Assembly (NCBI GenBank): GCA_027257055.1
Contig: JAPVLO010000982.1
Coordinates: 62,001-126,000 of the forward strand
Reading direction: 5' to 3'
DNA length: 64,000 nt
DNA from: Cephalopachus bancanus
Lineage: Eukaryota > Chordata > Mammalia > Primates > Tarsiidae
Part shown: piece after piece, positions 22,924 through 34,926 of the stretch
Numbering within the stretch: the stretch's first letter is position 1
How the letters are laid out: each line of letters opens with the position of its first letter
Notes under the pieces: model-generated
Database searches by the model: none
Seen by the model: only the letters and a program-made list of their open reading frames with translations
Told to the model about the DNA's origin: nothing
Translations under genes and position numbers: made by a program

Positions 22924-25003
22924 AACCATCTTTTTGATAGTGTTTATCATAATTTGAGCTTTCTGCCTCTACTTTTTTCATCTAATCTAAAACACTTTCT
23001 GTGCTTCCCTCAACAGCTCTGTAATGGGCCTTTCATTTCATCCCTCTAGCTTTGGTAACTTTTTAGGAATGTTGGGCCACCTGGGGAATGATTTTGTTCC
23101 CAGATGGACATAGCCACTCCCCTAGTCATTTCTCTTTATTTTCCAGTAAACAAAATATTGCTAATTGACATTAGTTTTACCCAAGTATATATGGTAGGTT
23201 TAAGGAATTGATTAACTTGATCAGCCAATTCTAATGGATCTTCTAGGAGTGATTTTATTTCTAGTAACAAAGTTTATTTTCACCAATTTTTGTCCTACAG
23301 GTTTTTGGATCTAATCCAGAATATTTTTTCATCTGGTCCCTGAGTTGTTGTATTTAAAAAAAAAAAAAACTGTGTGAGTTTTCTCCATTTATTTGCTTAA
23401 TTATAAAAGCCTTAGAAACATTTTCAGAACTTAGGGTAGATTTCTGAATGCCCTTGATCATTAGTTCCCTCAACTCTTGCATTCTTACCCTATCTCCTGG
23501 GTTATTATTGTCCCATGTTGGGTCAGTATTTGGATATTTATTTTAAGCAGGCTGTACCCCTGGGGAATGATTTTGTTCCCAGATGGACATAGCCAATCCC
23601 CTAGTCATTTCTCTTTCTTTTCCAGTAAACAGAATATTTATAATTGACATTACTTTCACTCAAGTATATATGTTAAGTTTAAGGAATTGATCAATTTGAT
23701 CAACCAATTCTAGTGGGTCCTCTAGGAATGATTTTATTTGTTTTTAAAAATATCTTACTTTCCTACTAGTGAGTGGAGCATTTACAAAATACATTTTTCC
23801 TTGTCCCAGTGAGACTTCCCTTATGGGGAATAGTTTTGACTTTTTGTATGAATCCTCAGAAGGAAAGGGAAACCTTTTAATATGTTTCTGGCATTGTTCC
23901 AATTTCCTTTTCATGTTAGGTTGAATATGTTCCTGCCCATTTTCCCCCCTTACACTCCTGGTCTTCTTGGGGATTATAAGGCAAGAAAATACAGGAAAGT
24001 GGATCCCAAGGTTTTCCCTTTCCTCCTGAGGCTCAAATTCTTTTTCCTTTCTTTCTACATTACCCATTTTAAGGGGGAACATGGTAACCAGCAAAGGGCA
24101 AAGTCTTTTTCCTCAGATGAAACAGAGGACTTATTATTTACACAAATTATTAAAGTTTGGAAAGTCAATCTTGGAAAGTTTGGAAAAGTCAATCTTTATT
24201 AGAAACAAACTGGCCAAAAGACCAAAGACTGATGCATAGTTTTATTTTTTGTTTTTGTTTTTGCTTTTTGTCCAGATAAAACAACAAAATCCAATTATTC
24301 TAATTTTTTTCCTTCTTTTTAGTTCTCAAATAATTTTTCCAACCTTCCAACATTCATCCCAGCAGACTATCTGGAAGAATTTTATCTGGAGTCCTTTTGA
24401 CCTCTCTTCCTAGGCCTAGATTGTGTATTACCCATTCTTGGCTACCAGGTTAGTCTGTGCAGTTCTGGAGTTTTACAGAAAGGTGTTCAGTCTCTTGTAA
24501 TGGAGATTTCTTGCAGACTTTAAGACTCTGGAACCTCCCTGAAAGTCTCAACCCCCTTACTGGAGGTTTCTTGCAGATTTCAGGATTTCTTCCAACTCTA
24601 CTACTGCCCTGAGTCATATGAGGTCACCCAGATCTGCGGATTGGGACTCTACTCTTGCTTCATTACTTGGTAGCATCTCATTCACTCAGATTTCCAATCC
24701 ACCACCCAACACCTTAGAGTTATGGTTTCTTCTCCCTGTGGGACTACTAAGGCAACTCTGGAAAGTGATCAGGCTCCTCTTCTGCCTCTTAGGGGCAGGC
24801 TTTCCCAAGTTGAACCCAGGTTCTTACAGGTCTAATGGGTGGTGCTCCTTTGGCATCACCATCCTTGCCTCAGCATGTGAGAAGGTCTAGCCCCCTCTGG
24901 ATCAATCAATCCACTGTCACCAGGCAATGTCACCTCTTCCAGTGTCCTGATGGTTTGCATACCAGCAACAAGGGAGGTGAAAACATTCTCTCTACCTCCC
25001 TAT
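22924..25003 (-). pseudogene. ERV internal remnant, 5' side
   Basis: Between the L1 and the primer-site match lies what should be leader plus gag. A 116-residue minus-strand frame at 23744-24094 is charged and could derive from gag, but I see no motif. A 180-bp direct duplication lies at 23081-23260 and 23560-23739. Other short frames, such as the plus-strand one at 24618-24890, have no support. Confidence 0.4.
23081..23739. repeat. Spaced direct repeat, 180 bp x 2
   Basis: Segments 23081-23260 and 23560-23739 are closely similar, both starting CTGGGGAATGATTTTG and ending GATTTTATTT or ATTTTATTT. They are in the same orientation, 479 bases apart. The divergence looks less than that between the two LTRs, so the duplication may post-date integration. 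Confidence 0.88.
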
Positions 25004-25021
25004 TTCCTGGCCAGTGCACCA
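25004..25021 (-). other. tRNA-Gly-like primer binding site of the ERV
   Basis: On the minus strand the 18 bases read TGGTGCACTGGCCAGGAA. The complement of a mammalian tRNA-Gly(GCC) 3' end with CCA differs at two positions by my recollection of that tRNA. The site begins four bases inside the LTR edge. Confidence 0.65.
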
Positions 25022-25025
25022 GAAA

Positions 25026-25362
25026 TGTGGCAGGATCCTTTACAGAGGGAGATGACACATTGAGGCTTCTTTGCCAGGAAGCAGTGTTTATTTATGCTGG
25101 CTCTGGCCCAGTGAATTCACATCCAAAGACTGAACCCTGGACACAGCAGGGCAATGCCTTATATTACATTTTAACCCATTTGTTTCACTTATATGACAAC
25201 CTGCATTCTGATTGAGGATTTTATGGAACAGGATTGCAACTGCATTACTCATGCACATTTAGGCACTGACTATGCCACATCACTTTCTCTCTAACACTCT
25301 TTTTTATTTTTTCTACTCTGGGAAGGCCATTATGTCTTTATTTTAGAAGGATCCCTGCCTCA
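25026..25362 (-). repeat. 5' LTR of the minus-strand ERV
   Basis: Read on the minus strand it begins TGAGGCAGGG and ends GCCACA, with AATAAA at 25087-25092 (minus). It aligns throughout with the LTR at 15464-15795. The similarity stops abruptly at both outer edges, which sets the element ends. Confidence 0.85.
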
Positions 25363-25729
25363 CTGCAGGTTTGGTAACCTAGGGGAGCCCCACAATTCCT
25401 AACTTAATAAGCACAGCATTAATCTACAATTTTAATTCTTGAGAATTCTAAATGTTGTTTTGGAAATTAGGGTTCTCTTTCTTAAAGTTAGGTGTGTTTA
25501 CACACCATTAAAAATGTCTAGATTGAAAGCAGCTATACAGTTCTTAAAAATGTTCACTAAGTATAAAGGTAAGAAATTAATAATGAATGAAAGCAATTTC
25601 CAGTGGTGACAATGTTCTCACAGTAGCTAATCTAGCGTTTAGAAAGTTTTTTTCCTAAGTTATGCAGAGAAAAAGAAGTCTATCAACTAACACTGAAAGT
25701 TCAGAATAGGTTATTAATAAAAAATACAT

Positions 25730-26030
25730 GCCGGGCTCGGTGGCTCAGCCTGTAATCCCGTGCCTTTGGGAGGCTGAGGTGAGTGGATTGCCTCAGCCCA
25801 CAGGTTCAAGACCTGCCTGGGCAACTTGGCAAGACCTCATCTCTACAATAAATAAAAAATTAGCTGGGTGTGATAGCACGTGGCTGTAGTTCCAGCTGCT
25901 TGGAAGGCTGAGGCAGAAGGATCGCCAGAGCCCAGCAGGTCTAGGCTGCAGTGGCCAGGAGCAGCCACTACACTCCAGTCTGGGTGACAGAGTGAGACTC
26001 CAACTCAAAACAAAACAAAACAAAACAAAA
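25730..26030 (+). mobile_element. Full-length Alu-like dimeric SINE (plus strand)
   Basis: This is the best copy for reading the family. It starts GCCGGGCTCGGTGGCTCAGC. The first arm ends in a CAATAAATAAAAAATTAGC linker, and the second arm ends GAGTGAGACTCCAACTC with a (CAAAA)n tail. The first arm carries a one-base-shorter CTCAGCCTGTAATCC start than human Alu, and the AGCAGGT...GGCCAGGAGCAGCC segment replaces the usual human second-arm sequence. A- and B-box-like promoter segments lie in the first arm. Confidence 0.95.
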
Positions 26031-26099
26031 TATACCCTCCAGTGCTCTTATATCCCACTAATAGGGCTAACCCCTGGTATTGTTTTGTTTGAGGAGAGA

Positions 26100-26102
<3 letters not shown>

Positions 26103-26148
<46 letters not shown>
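26103..26148. repeat. (GT)n microsatellite
   Basis: An uninterrupted GT run of about 46 bases. Confidence 0.97.
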
Positions 26149-26150
<2 letters not shown>

Positions 26151-26629
26151 GTTTCTAGACCAACTACTTTTTAAAGCATATAAATTCTTCATGCTTTCCT
26201 TAAGTTATGCTTCAGACCTAGTTTACTTGACTATAATTTCTGTTGTGTGGCATTAGAAATTTTTTGTATACCCAGATGGCATCTGTCTTTTGATGATTTC
26301 AGTTATTGGCCCTATGTGACCAATCCTACAAAAAAATATGATAGCACTTGTTTATCTTACTATGAATTTGCTAAAAGTGAATAGAACCATTGCATTAACT
26401 ATTTGTTCGCCCCTGAGGTTTATTAAAAAACCTAGACCCTTTTTATCTTAGTAGTCACAAGGAATCTTTACATATTTATGTTATACTTTATATGCTTGGC
26501 CTATCTATTACTTTGAAGAAAAGAGTATTGTTTTAAACTATTAATAATCCAAGATTAATTGATAAGACTGCATCAATCTGTCTTCTTTCTTTGGTCCTTG
26601 GATTTTCTTAAATGATGGCCTCATGATTA

Positions 26630-27310
26630 TCTATGGTTCTATACCAAATGCCTCTTCTTGAACAATACATTTTTTTAATCCAAGGTGGGGGGAGGGAAAG
26701 CTCTCAGCGTTAACATGATCCACCAACAAAACTCCGGGTGTCAAATTAGGATCCTTTACTTTCTTTAGAATGAAGAGTTGCTGTGATTGTACTGATGAAG
26801 AGACAGATGTCACCAAGTTTATTTTGGGCTGTAGCTACTCTTGGGGTGTTTCATGGATATTTGTTTTGGCTGTGGAAGTCACATTTGTTGAGATCGTCAC
26901 TGGCATTGTCATTTTTGATGTGGCTGGGGATTTTGTAGTGGAGTCTGTTGTATTACTGGGTACTAGGGTAATTGAAGTGGTTGATGATTTCATGGTGCTA
27001 TTGGAAGGTTTGCTTGTACACTTAAGTTCAATTTAGATACTGTTTGCAAAGTTAGCAGGTTTGTGGAAGCACAGAATTCCCTGTGTTTGTAGATGCTGCA
27101 GGCTATGCACTGTCAGTAGTAACCCTAGGAACACCAGCACCTGTAGTGTGTCCAGGAACAGTGCATCCCAGGCACCTCACAGATTGAGTTCCATTGTTTG
27201 GAGCACAGGGTGCGGGGGCTAATGGGTCTCCAGCCCAAGTGGTGGTGGAAAGAGCAGCTCCTCTGCATACCCAAATCCCCCTCTTGCTTTTTTCCACAGC
27301 TTCCATCTCC
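26630..27310. other. Unassigned sequence
   Basis: The stretch is moderately GT-rich. An 88-residue plus-strand frame at 26770-27036 is rich in V, I and G, but GT-rich DNA gives this by composition. No motif, no supported start and no neighbour argue for a gene. Confidence 0.4.
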
Positions 27311-29860
27311 TCTCCCGCTGCTTGCCCTCCAAATTAACATTTCCATTATTTTAAAATTATTTTTGCTTAATTTGGTTATTTCAAAAGTTCTGTCTCTGTT
27401 TTCGGAAATTCCTTCTTCTGCTTGATTTAGTCTATTGAAACTTTTGCTCTATTTTATTTTTATTTTTTTGAGTTGGAGTCTCACTCTGTCTCCCAGACTA
27501 GAGTGCAGTGGCTGCTCCTGGCCAGCGCAGCCTCTATCTGCTGGGCTCCGGCGATCCTTCCACCTCAGCCTTCCAAGTAGCCAGAATTACAAGCTTGCGC
27601 TACCACTCCCAGCTGATTTTTTTAAATTTTATTGTAGAGATGAGGTCTCACTGCCCAAGCAGGTCTCGAACCTGCGGGCTCAGGCAATCCACTCACCTCA
27701 GCCTCCCAAAGGTGCAGGATTACAGGCTGAACCACCGAGCCCAGCTATTATGTATATTTTTAAAATTAAAATTTCTCATTCCAATAGCAATTATTTTACA
27801 TATTTATTTGTATTAATTATTTGTGTTCACTTTTATATCACAGAACTTTAAAACATCATTATCCTAAAATCTTGAGGAGCATTTCATGGATTCCTTTCTA
27901 TTAATTCTGTTACTAGAGAAATACTGTGTCTCTTGGGAGGCATCATTTTCTTTCCTTTTTTATGTTTAATATGTTTTACCTTAAATCTGTGCAGCTGTGT
28001 AAGAGTCACTTCTCTAATTTTATGGATTATCATAGGAAAATTTTTTTCTATAAATTTATCTATAGAATTGTTTAGGTAGTGTACTTTGCCTTTGATGGTT
28101 ATTAGGCACATTAGTGTAGCCTCCATGTGACTTCCTTGACTATAATCATGTTCAGTGGTCACTGAATTTTTCAGTGGTTTAGGCTGTGGTTATTAGTGAA
28201 AACTGTGGTGAGGCTTTGATAGGGTCACGAGGTAGGGCGGTTTTTAGGCATCTATGGTGGTAGTGTTAGGCCAAGCGTGCTGATTCTTAAACATCCAGGG
28301 GGCATACATAGGCACTGGTGGTGGAAGCTCAAGTGGGTTTCACCTTAGACTTTCAGGTGGTGTTGGGTTCTGGTAGTAACAGCAGTAAACAGAGCTTACA
28401 GATTCTTTGGCAGCTTTAGTGGTTTCAGTGGTGGTAATATGAGTGGAGGGCCAACCTTCAGGTTTTGAGTGGCATGTGCAGGCACCAGCATTGCCACTGG
28501 TGGATTGGGTGTGACAGTTCCCAGGATACCTAGTGGCACATATGGTTGGGTGCAACAGCAAGGGCAACCTTAGCAAGCTGGTTTATGTGCCCCAAGGAAG
28601 TGTTGGTAGAAGGAGTGGCCAATAGGATGATCTTGTCCTTATGCCTCTGGATGGTTCACATGTGCTATGGTGCCAGCCATCAGGGAAGGCTGATCTCTTG
28701 CCCTTGGACAGCATGGGTCAATGAGATGTCTGTCCCCAGGTCCAGAAAATGTGTATGCAGGAAGCTGGGACTGATTGGTCTCCATGTACTTGAAATATAA
28801 GCAGTGGAGGTGGTGAAAGGAGCCAGCCAGTCCTCAGATCCCTGGATGATGCACTTCCACACCAATGGCAAGTAGATGGGGTGTACAATTCCCCAGGAGC
28901 CCTAGAGAATATATATATGACACTTGGGTGACAAAAGGGGGTTGATCTTGTTCTCTCAGACCCTTCAGTAGTACACAAAAGTGCTGCTGGGGGGTTTGAT
29001 CCCCAGAGCCCCAGTCATTTCTTAGGTACTGATGGCGCTGATGGTGGACATGATGGACCTGTTGTCAGACCTTGAGATAGCACCACAGGATGGCCAGTCT
29101 CCACCCTGAAGTCATGTATAGTCCTGCTGCTTGAGGGCATGGGTTGCTGTCAGTGGTCTTGGAAAGGCAACATTCAAACTTTGAGGATTAAAAGTTCTGG
29201 CTTTTTTGTCCCAGCAACAGCCTCCCTGGTGCACTGAAATGTTCATTTGCCAGGGTGCAGTTCAGTACATGTACCAGAGTGACTAGCATCTAGCTGTACC
29301 ATTGGCTTCAGTTACCTTAGCCTTACACCATTGTAGCCCCCTGAGTAGTTGTGGAACAAGGTCAGTGAATCTTTAGAGTTACAGATATTTCCTGAGCAAG
29401 GGACCCTTGTTCAGTCTGGCCTCTCAAAATGACACTGTGTTGCATCTGCTTTTTTTCTGGAAGGAGTGATGTGAGACTGAGCACAAACTTTTTCTCTGGA
29501 ATGTTGTTCTTGTGTGGTCTTTAGAAATTTCCTTATACCAAGGTCAAGTATCACAGGTGATAGGCCTGAGTTGTAGGAGTCTGTGGTGGGAATGTGGACT
29601 ACTTAGGATCTCACTAAGCAGGATGCTCGCTGTGCAGTGGGAAATTCCTCCTGGGTCTTCCTCCTAGGTCCAAAGTGATTCTGACTGGGTCAGCTGCTCT
29701 GCTTTCCTCTTCTTTCCAGCCTCAAAACTCCTGAATATTTCCCTACTGAATTTGAGTGCACTTTTCTAGACTCTCTAATGTGTGATTAGTCACTTACAGC
29801 TTTGGTCTTTCCTTGTAGAGGAGGGTATATCTAGTTTATCCTCTTGAAGCTATTATCATG
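27310..29860 (-). mobile_element. Probable old L1, ORF1 and 5' leader
   Basis: Segments at 27310-27455 and 27780-28170 resemble minus-strand L1 ORF1, including a TTCTTCTGCTTGATTTAGTC stretch that occurs in the coiled-coil region of many L1s. The GT-rich sequence from 28170 to 29860 would then be its leader, ending in a TATCTAGTTTATCCTCTTG-type 5' edge. An Alu splits it. The assignment of the leader is weak. Confidence 0.45.
27462..27746 (-). mobile_element. Alu-like dimeric SINE
   Basis: Reverse-complement copy from GAGTTGGAGTCTCACTCTG to GAACCACCGAGCCCAGC, with the linker TTTTTTTAAATTTTATTG between arms. It is well preserved and interrupts the probable old L1 ORF1. Confidence 0.93.
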
Positions 29861-29899
29861 CTAATAGAACAAAAATTGAAATGTGCTATGGGTTTAGAA

Positions 29900-31400
29900 A
29901 AAAAACAAGTGAGGAATTAGATCTGATGATTTTTAGATAAACTCATGTTAGTAATTCAGTGTTAAAGAAGGAGCATATGTGTAGAGAAAAACCCCTGATG
30001 TAGAGGGCAGTAGTGTCAGTGTATTAGAGTATGTGAGAAGTGAATAACCACTCAGGGCAAATATAGGCGGAGTTGTATAGATGCAGCATACCTCACAATG
30101 GGTATGGTGTCATTCTTCATATTTATGTTACAAATGTAAATATGTGCATTAAAAGCATTACAAAAATCACCATGAATATACTGAATCTTTCTAGAAAAAT
30201 AGAGCAGGTCATCACAGATGTTGAGGACCTTAAAATGTTTTTGGGGAGCTAGATTCTTCTTTCTGAAGAAGGCATTCTGAAAAACATAAAATATCTGTGT
30301 TTCTTAAGAGTTCACCATAGGTGGGAAGAAACTCACTAGAATCTACCCAGTTTGTGCTGGGAATGTACTGGGACACAGGACAGGGTTAGAACTCATCATT
30401 AATGCAAAAGACCTTAACTAAAAGTAATGACCATGACTGTGATGAAAACAATACAGAGAAGCACACAATGATCATTGAAGAATACAACCAGAATAAGAAA
30501 AGCTCACCATACAATAGAGTCCACCATATTTCTTATGGAAATGTAATGTGCTATCTTTGGTAATATACAAGTTTGCTTGAGATGCAAAAGAAACAAATTC
30601 ACTAGAGTGGTAAAGACATACCAATGATAGGGGTAAATAAATTTGTAGTAGAAATAGAGAAGAGTGAATGATGAGAGTAGAGGAAATCATAATGAGTGTA
30701 AGGAAACATAGCCAGGATTCATGGAGCTTATCATAGATGTAGAGAGCTCTCCAGGTGTGTATAGAAATGTAGGGAGAACACTACAATGCAGACAAATCAC
30801 TAGATGAGTGGTGGAATTTGTTATATTTTTTATGGGCATTTAGGACAGTGCAATATGATTTTTTAAGAATCTTAATGTGACTTAGAGAAACTTAACTGGG
30901 TTTTGAGAAGTTAACTCTATGTGCAAAGGAGTTTGCTACAATGTTTATAATGGCAATAAAGTGGATAGCACGAAGCTTGGTAGGTGAATGTAGGCGAGTG
31001 TAACACTTTGTAGAAAAACTCACTATGAGCAAAGAAAAATTTAACTGTGTTTTAAAGAATGTAAGCCCCAGTCTGCCATGTACTGTATGGTGAATGTATG
31101 ACATGTATAAGGGAGCACAATAAAAGTAGGAAAATCCCACTGCAATTTAGCGATACCCAAAATAGGTGTAGAGAGTCCACTCATACATAATAGTATGTAT
31201 AGAAGTAAGTATAGAAGTAGCTGCCATTTTAGTAGTGTGTATATAATGTTTAGAGTGGAAAGTAGGGAAATGCAACATTAGATAAACTTACTATAACATT
31301 TGAGACACTTAAATGTGCTAGGTAAACTCAGCACAGGTGTAAAGAAGAACATCATGTGATATGATTATAGAAAACACAACTTAATACAGAAGGTCTCCAA
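29900..31400 (+). repeat. Decayed minisatellite-like array, family A, forward block 1
   Basis: The block is built from variants of a motif like TAGAGAA-CTCACCAT-G-TGTAG, for example around 30490-30530, 30710-30780 and 31005-31040. Spacing varies and copies are badly eroded, so no clean period can be read by eye. It is AT-rich with no plausible gene. It continues in the opposite orientation from about 31405. Confidence 0.6.
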
Positions 31401-31404
31401 CACA

Positions 31405-33475
31405 AGTGAATTGTCACTCCATTCTATATTGCTATTTGAAACATAGTTGTGAACACCTTCATAGTTCACTCAAAACCCTGTTGAGATTCTTTACATGGTG
31501 AGTTCCTCTAAAACCATGCTTCACTTTCCCTACATTTATAGACTCACACAAAGTATGTTTCATGGTTCATTTTATGAATTCCAGTTGTGATACATCCAGA
31601 TTCCTAACAGGTGTGTGCTGTGCTGCTGCATAATGAGTTCATTAATCCCTGTTAAGATTTTCTTCTCTGCTACAGACATTCACTCATATTTCTGCTACAA
31701 ATTGGTGAAATGCTTTATCCCCACTGTGAGCTCTTTTTCTCCCAACACTTTTTCTCCCAACACCTCATATTTCTTGTTAGCTTTGATAAATTTATTTATA
31801 CTCAGAAAGTATAAAGAAACATTCTTACATTATTTGTTGTTCCTATAAAAATCCCATCACAAATATGGTGAATCAACCTATTCAATTAATTCCTTCACAT
31901 ATGATAGATACTATATTTTATTACATACTTGTTGTACTTCTTTATATCTGTGGTAAGTACATACAAATGCAAAATTATTCCCTATCCAATAGGGAATTTC
32001 TCTACGCCCTTCACCTTACACCACTATAAATCTGTTGAGCTTTTGAACAACCATGTTAGCTTTTAGAATAACCTCATATTTTTCTCTTTTATGGTGAAAG
32101 TCTCCTTACCTACAACATCGTTTTGAGCAAACTCAAGAACTCTCATAATATCCAAATATTTCCCCTTTCTTATGCCCTACTTGTGCCATGTTAATACTTC
32201 ATCCATTAAAAAAAAATCAGCCTCTGCAATATCCATGGTAAGCTTCTCTACATCTTTTGTGAGATTCTAATTTAACCTACACTCCCATCATATATCGTAT
32301 ATTTCCACTGCAAATATAATAAATTCCTAAATGCCATAATAAGTTTTTCTAAGTTATCTACAACCACTGTGAGTTGAACTGTATTTCTGACACATTTAAA
32401 TATTCACACTACTAATATCTTCTATATCAGGTGAACTACTCTTCAGTAGTGGCACATTCTCTATATCTAAATACAAATATTCTCAACAAAAGGAACTCTA
32501 GTAGTTGCCTCCACACCTATGCATTTTTTCACTCCTCTTAAGAACATGACAATTATTTTGCACAGTAGATTTTCTTAGAAATCAAATCAGTTTTTGTATG
32601 CCCATAGTGTGCCTTATTAATCAAACTGAGTTTCTATAACACTTGTCATGACATCTTGCAAACCTCACATCATTTATTTCACATAAACATACTGTTTAGC
32701 AATGACACCATAACCACTGTGGATTCTACTACATCAATCTAAAATCACTACTAGATTGCATGTGAATTCTGTAACAACAGTGGTGCTCTTTTCTACTTTC
32801 CCAGTACAAATTTGGTAATTTCTTCTGCAATCATGGTGAAATATTTTAACACCCCAGATTTATTTCTAAATGCCATTGTGCATTGTTCTCCATTTCCTCT
32901 TAAACATTTTGTTAACATCTTCATCTAAGGTAAATTTCTCTATGCTAATTGTATATTATTTTACATTCCCAGTCAAGCATGTAATTTTTCAGTATACAAA
33001 GTATGACCTCCTGCTACAAATGAGTTTCCCTGCAGTTATGGTGAATTACTATATATTCCCACACAAAATATGGTGAAATTCTCTATATCATTAAAAGGTC
33101 TTCTAAAAATTAAATGTGTTCACTAAAATATAGTAAGATCCTGTATATCTGTAGTAAATGCCTCAACAGTTATCAGGTACCTTGTTTCCACTGTTAAAAA
33201 AAAAAAAGAACTTCTCTTCAATCATAGGGAATATATTCTGCTATGATACATTTTATTTCTTTACATGAGTGGGGAACTTCTATTTCTATCCACAGCAGAT
33301 ACAGTAGACTCCTTTATACCTGTGTTGATCATGACTAACCATCTTTTAGGTCCCACTATAATCATGGTGAGTTCTTTCTCTATACCACTATAATCATAGT
33401 GATCTTTCCTCTCTCTATAGTGAATTTCTCCACATATTTCTCAAAATACTTGCTCTATAATGAAGTAAGCTTCAG
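31405..33475 (-). repeat. Family A array, inverted block
   Basis: The same motif appears as its reverse complement: ATGGTGAGTTCCTCTA near 31495, ATGGTAAGCTTCTCTACA near 32233, and ATGGTGAGTTCTTTCTCTA near 33365. Orientation is opposite to 29900-31400 and to the sequence after 33480. The switch points near 31400 and 33478 are approximate. Confidence 0.6.
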
Positions 33476-33723
33476 GTAAGTAGTTTAGCAGATAACAGTT
33501 TAAACAAACATACCATGAATACAGAAATATTTAGCTGGTATTTAGAAATCTCAGTATGCCTGAAATTGGTCTACTCAGCTTGTAGTGAGAACATAGGGAA
33601 GCCAATAAATCTATAAAAGAATATGCAATAAGTGTAGCAAAACTTAAGTATGGTTTAGTAAGTTCAACCTGGGTTTAGAGAGCCCATTCATATGTAATAC
33701 AAATGTAGGGAGTGCAAAGGGAT

Positions 33724-33729
33724 ACTTAC
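33724..33729. repeat. Target duplication of solo LTR, left
   Basis: ACTTAC, repeated exactly at 34921-34926. Confidence 0.88.
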
Positions 33730-34920
33730 TGTGGGGGCCTGCCCCGCAAGGGTCGTGGGAAGTGTTGAAGGAGAGACAGATAGGCGACGGACGAAGTTCA
33801 TATACATGGACACCTGCTTCTTGAACAGATGACAATTTAATGTTAATTAATACAGAGCTTTTATATCATTTTTGAAAGGGCAAGACAAAGAAAACTCTTT
33901 CACATACATATCTTTTAAAAGTTACCAGCTAGTGGTCTTAGTAGCAAACAAACCAAGATTCCCAGTGGCTTTAGTAGCAAATAAGCCAGGAATCTCATAG
34001 GCATTAGACAAGTCCTATTCATAAAGCCAACAATGACACTCTCAGTCCAATGTCCCAAATTACAAATGTTTCAAGAAAGTTTCTTTAAGTGTATATTTCT
34101 TTATGTGTCAGGAATATTCTCATCTTAGGCTCTTGTGTTCTTCAGAGTCCTGTGATCGCCTCCCTTGTCCAGATGTCCTTGTTACTTTTCTCTTATCTTG
34201 CAGCGCTTGTTTCTAAAGAGAACTCAAAAGAAATTTTTAGTAATGTTTCCCAAGCCCCTCAAGGTTACTTTCTGTTTTAGCTGATCTGTCGTAAAAGTGT
34301 CTGATTATTATATTATGAGTTCAGTGAAAACCTACGCTATGAATGTTAATTTAGAGTTATAAGTTTATAGTTTTAATTATAGAATTAAGTAAAAACCTTA
34401 ACATTAATCTTTATCCTAAGTTAGTGAAAACTGTGTTATAAATCACCTACATAACTTCTAGATAAGTGTTAGAACTTACAATGAATTCATAATGAACTCA
34501 TTATAAACTTGTGCTTCTAAAAATCCTTATGTCTAAACACTAAACTGCATAGTCCTAAATCAAATGAGTGGATATACTTATATCACTTATTACTTAAACA
34601 ATATCTAGCAACCTATAACCAAGTGAAATAAAGCATTCTTGATGTGCTTCAGAGTTTAACCCTTGCAAATGTTGGAAAAGGCCAAGTGGCATAGTGGGAA
34701 AAATGGAAAAATAAACCATGATATTTCCAGGTTAGCTGTGATCCTTCGCGTAAACATGCCATCTTCTTCTTCCACGACTGCACAGAATTTCTTCAGCTCT
34801 ATCAACAGCAAAGACGGAAGACAGAAGGGCCTCAGCTGCCTGGACTCACTTTGCGACCAGGGGTCCTCAGCGCACCTGGACTTTGTCAATCAGGCGGGCC
34901 TCCAAGGCTGGCTCCCAACA
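33730..34920 (-). mobile_element. Solo LTR, class II (ERVK/IAP-like) type, 1,191 bp
   Basis: The element has TG...CA ends and an exact 6-bp flanking duplication, the size typical of class II (betaretrovirus-like) ERVs. Read on the minus strand it begins TGTTGGGAGCCAGC, reminiscent of the IAP/ERVK LTR start. It has a TATAAAA box at 33859-33865 (minus) about 130 bases before its end, followed by an ATTAAA signal near 33836, and ends in GGGCAGGCCCCCACA. No internal retroviral sequence is present, so LTR-LTR recombination removed it. A long AT-rich segment lies at about 34290-34620. It interrupts the family A array. Confidence 0.88.
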
Positions 34921-34926
34921 ACTTAC
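34921..34926. repeat. Target duplication of solo LTR, right
   Basis: ACTTAC, an exact copy of 33724-33729. Confidence 0.88.

Larger units (their letters stand above)
15464..25362 (-). mobile_element. Endogenous retrovirus, class I type, tRNA-Gly-like primer site, split by L1
   Basis: Two related direct repeats at 15464-15795 and 25026-25362 are the LTRs, read on the minus strand. Beside the left LTR lies a purine run on the minus strand (15796-15809). Beside the right LTR lies a primer-site match (25004-25021). Flanking tetranucleotides CTCC (15460-15463) and CTGC (25363-25366) are compatible with a 4-bp target duplication that has mutated once. The internal region is about 2.4 kb plus 2.1 kb once the L1 at 18237-22909 is removed, too short for a complete provirus. 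No clear gag, pol or env motif survives. Class I is inferred from LTR style and duplication length. Confidence 0.8.
25363..26630. other. Unassigned sequence with one Alu and a GT microsatellite
   Basis: Outside the Alu at 25730-26030 and the GT run at 26103-26148 I recognise no gene or repeat family. Frames are short and unsupported. Confidence 0.5.

Noticed and set aside
26770..27036. 88-residue hydrophobic frame considered as a small membrane protein
   Set aside because: GT-rich DNA produces V, G and I runs by composition. There is no supported start, splice context or homologue that I recognise.
28340..28978. Several overlapping frames on both strands around 28.3-29.0 kb
   Set aside because: All are short, overlap in several frames, and lie in GT-rich sequence I read as probable old L1 leader.
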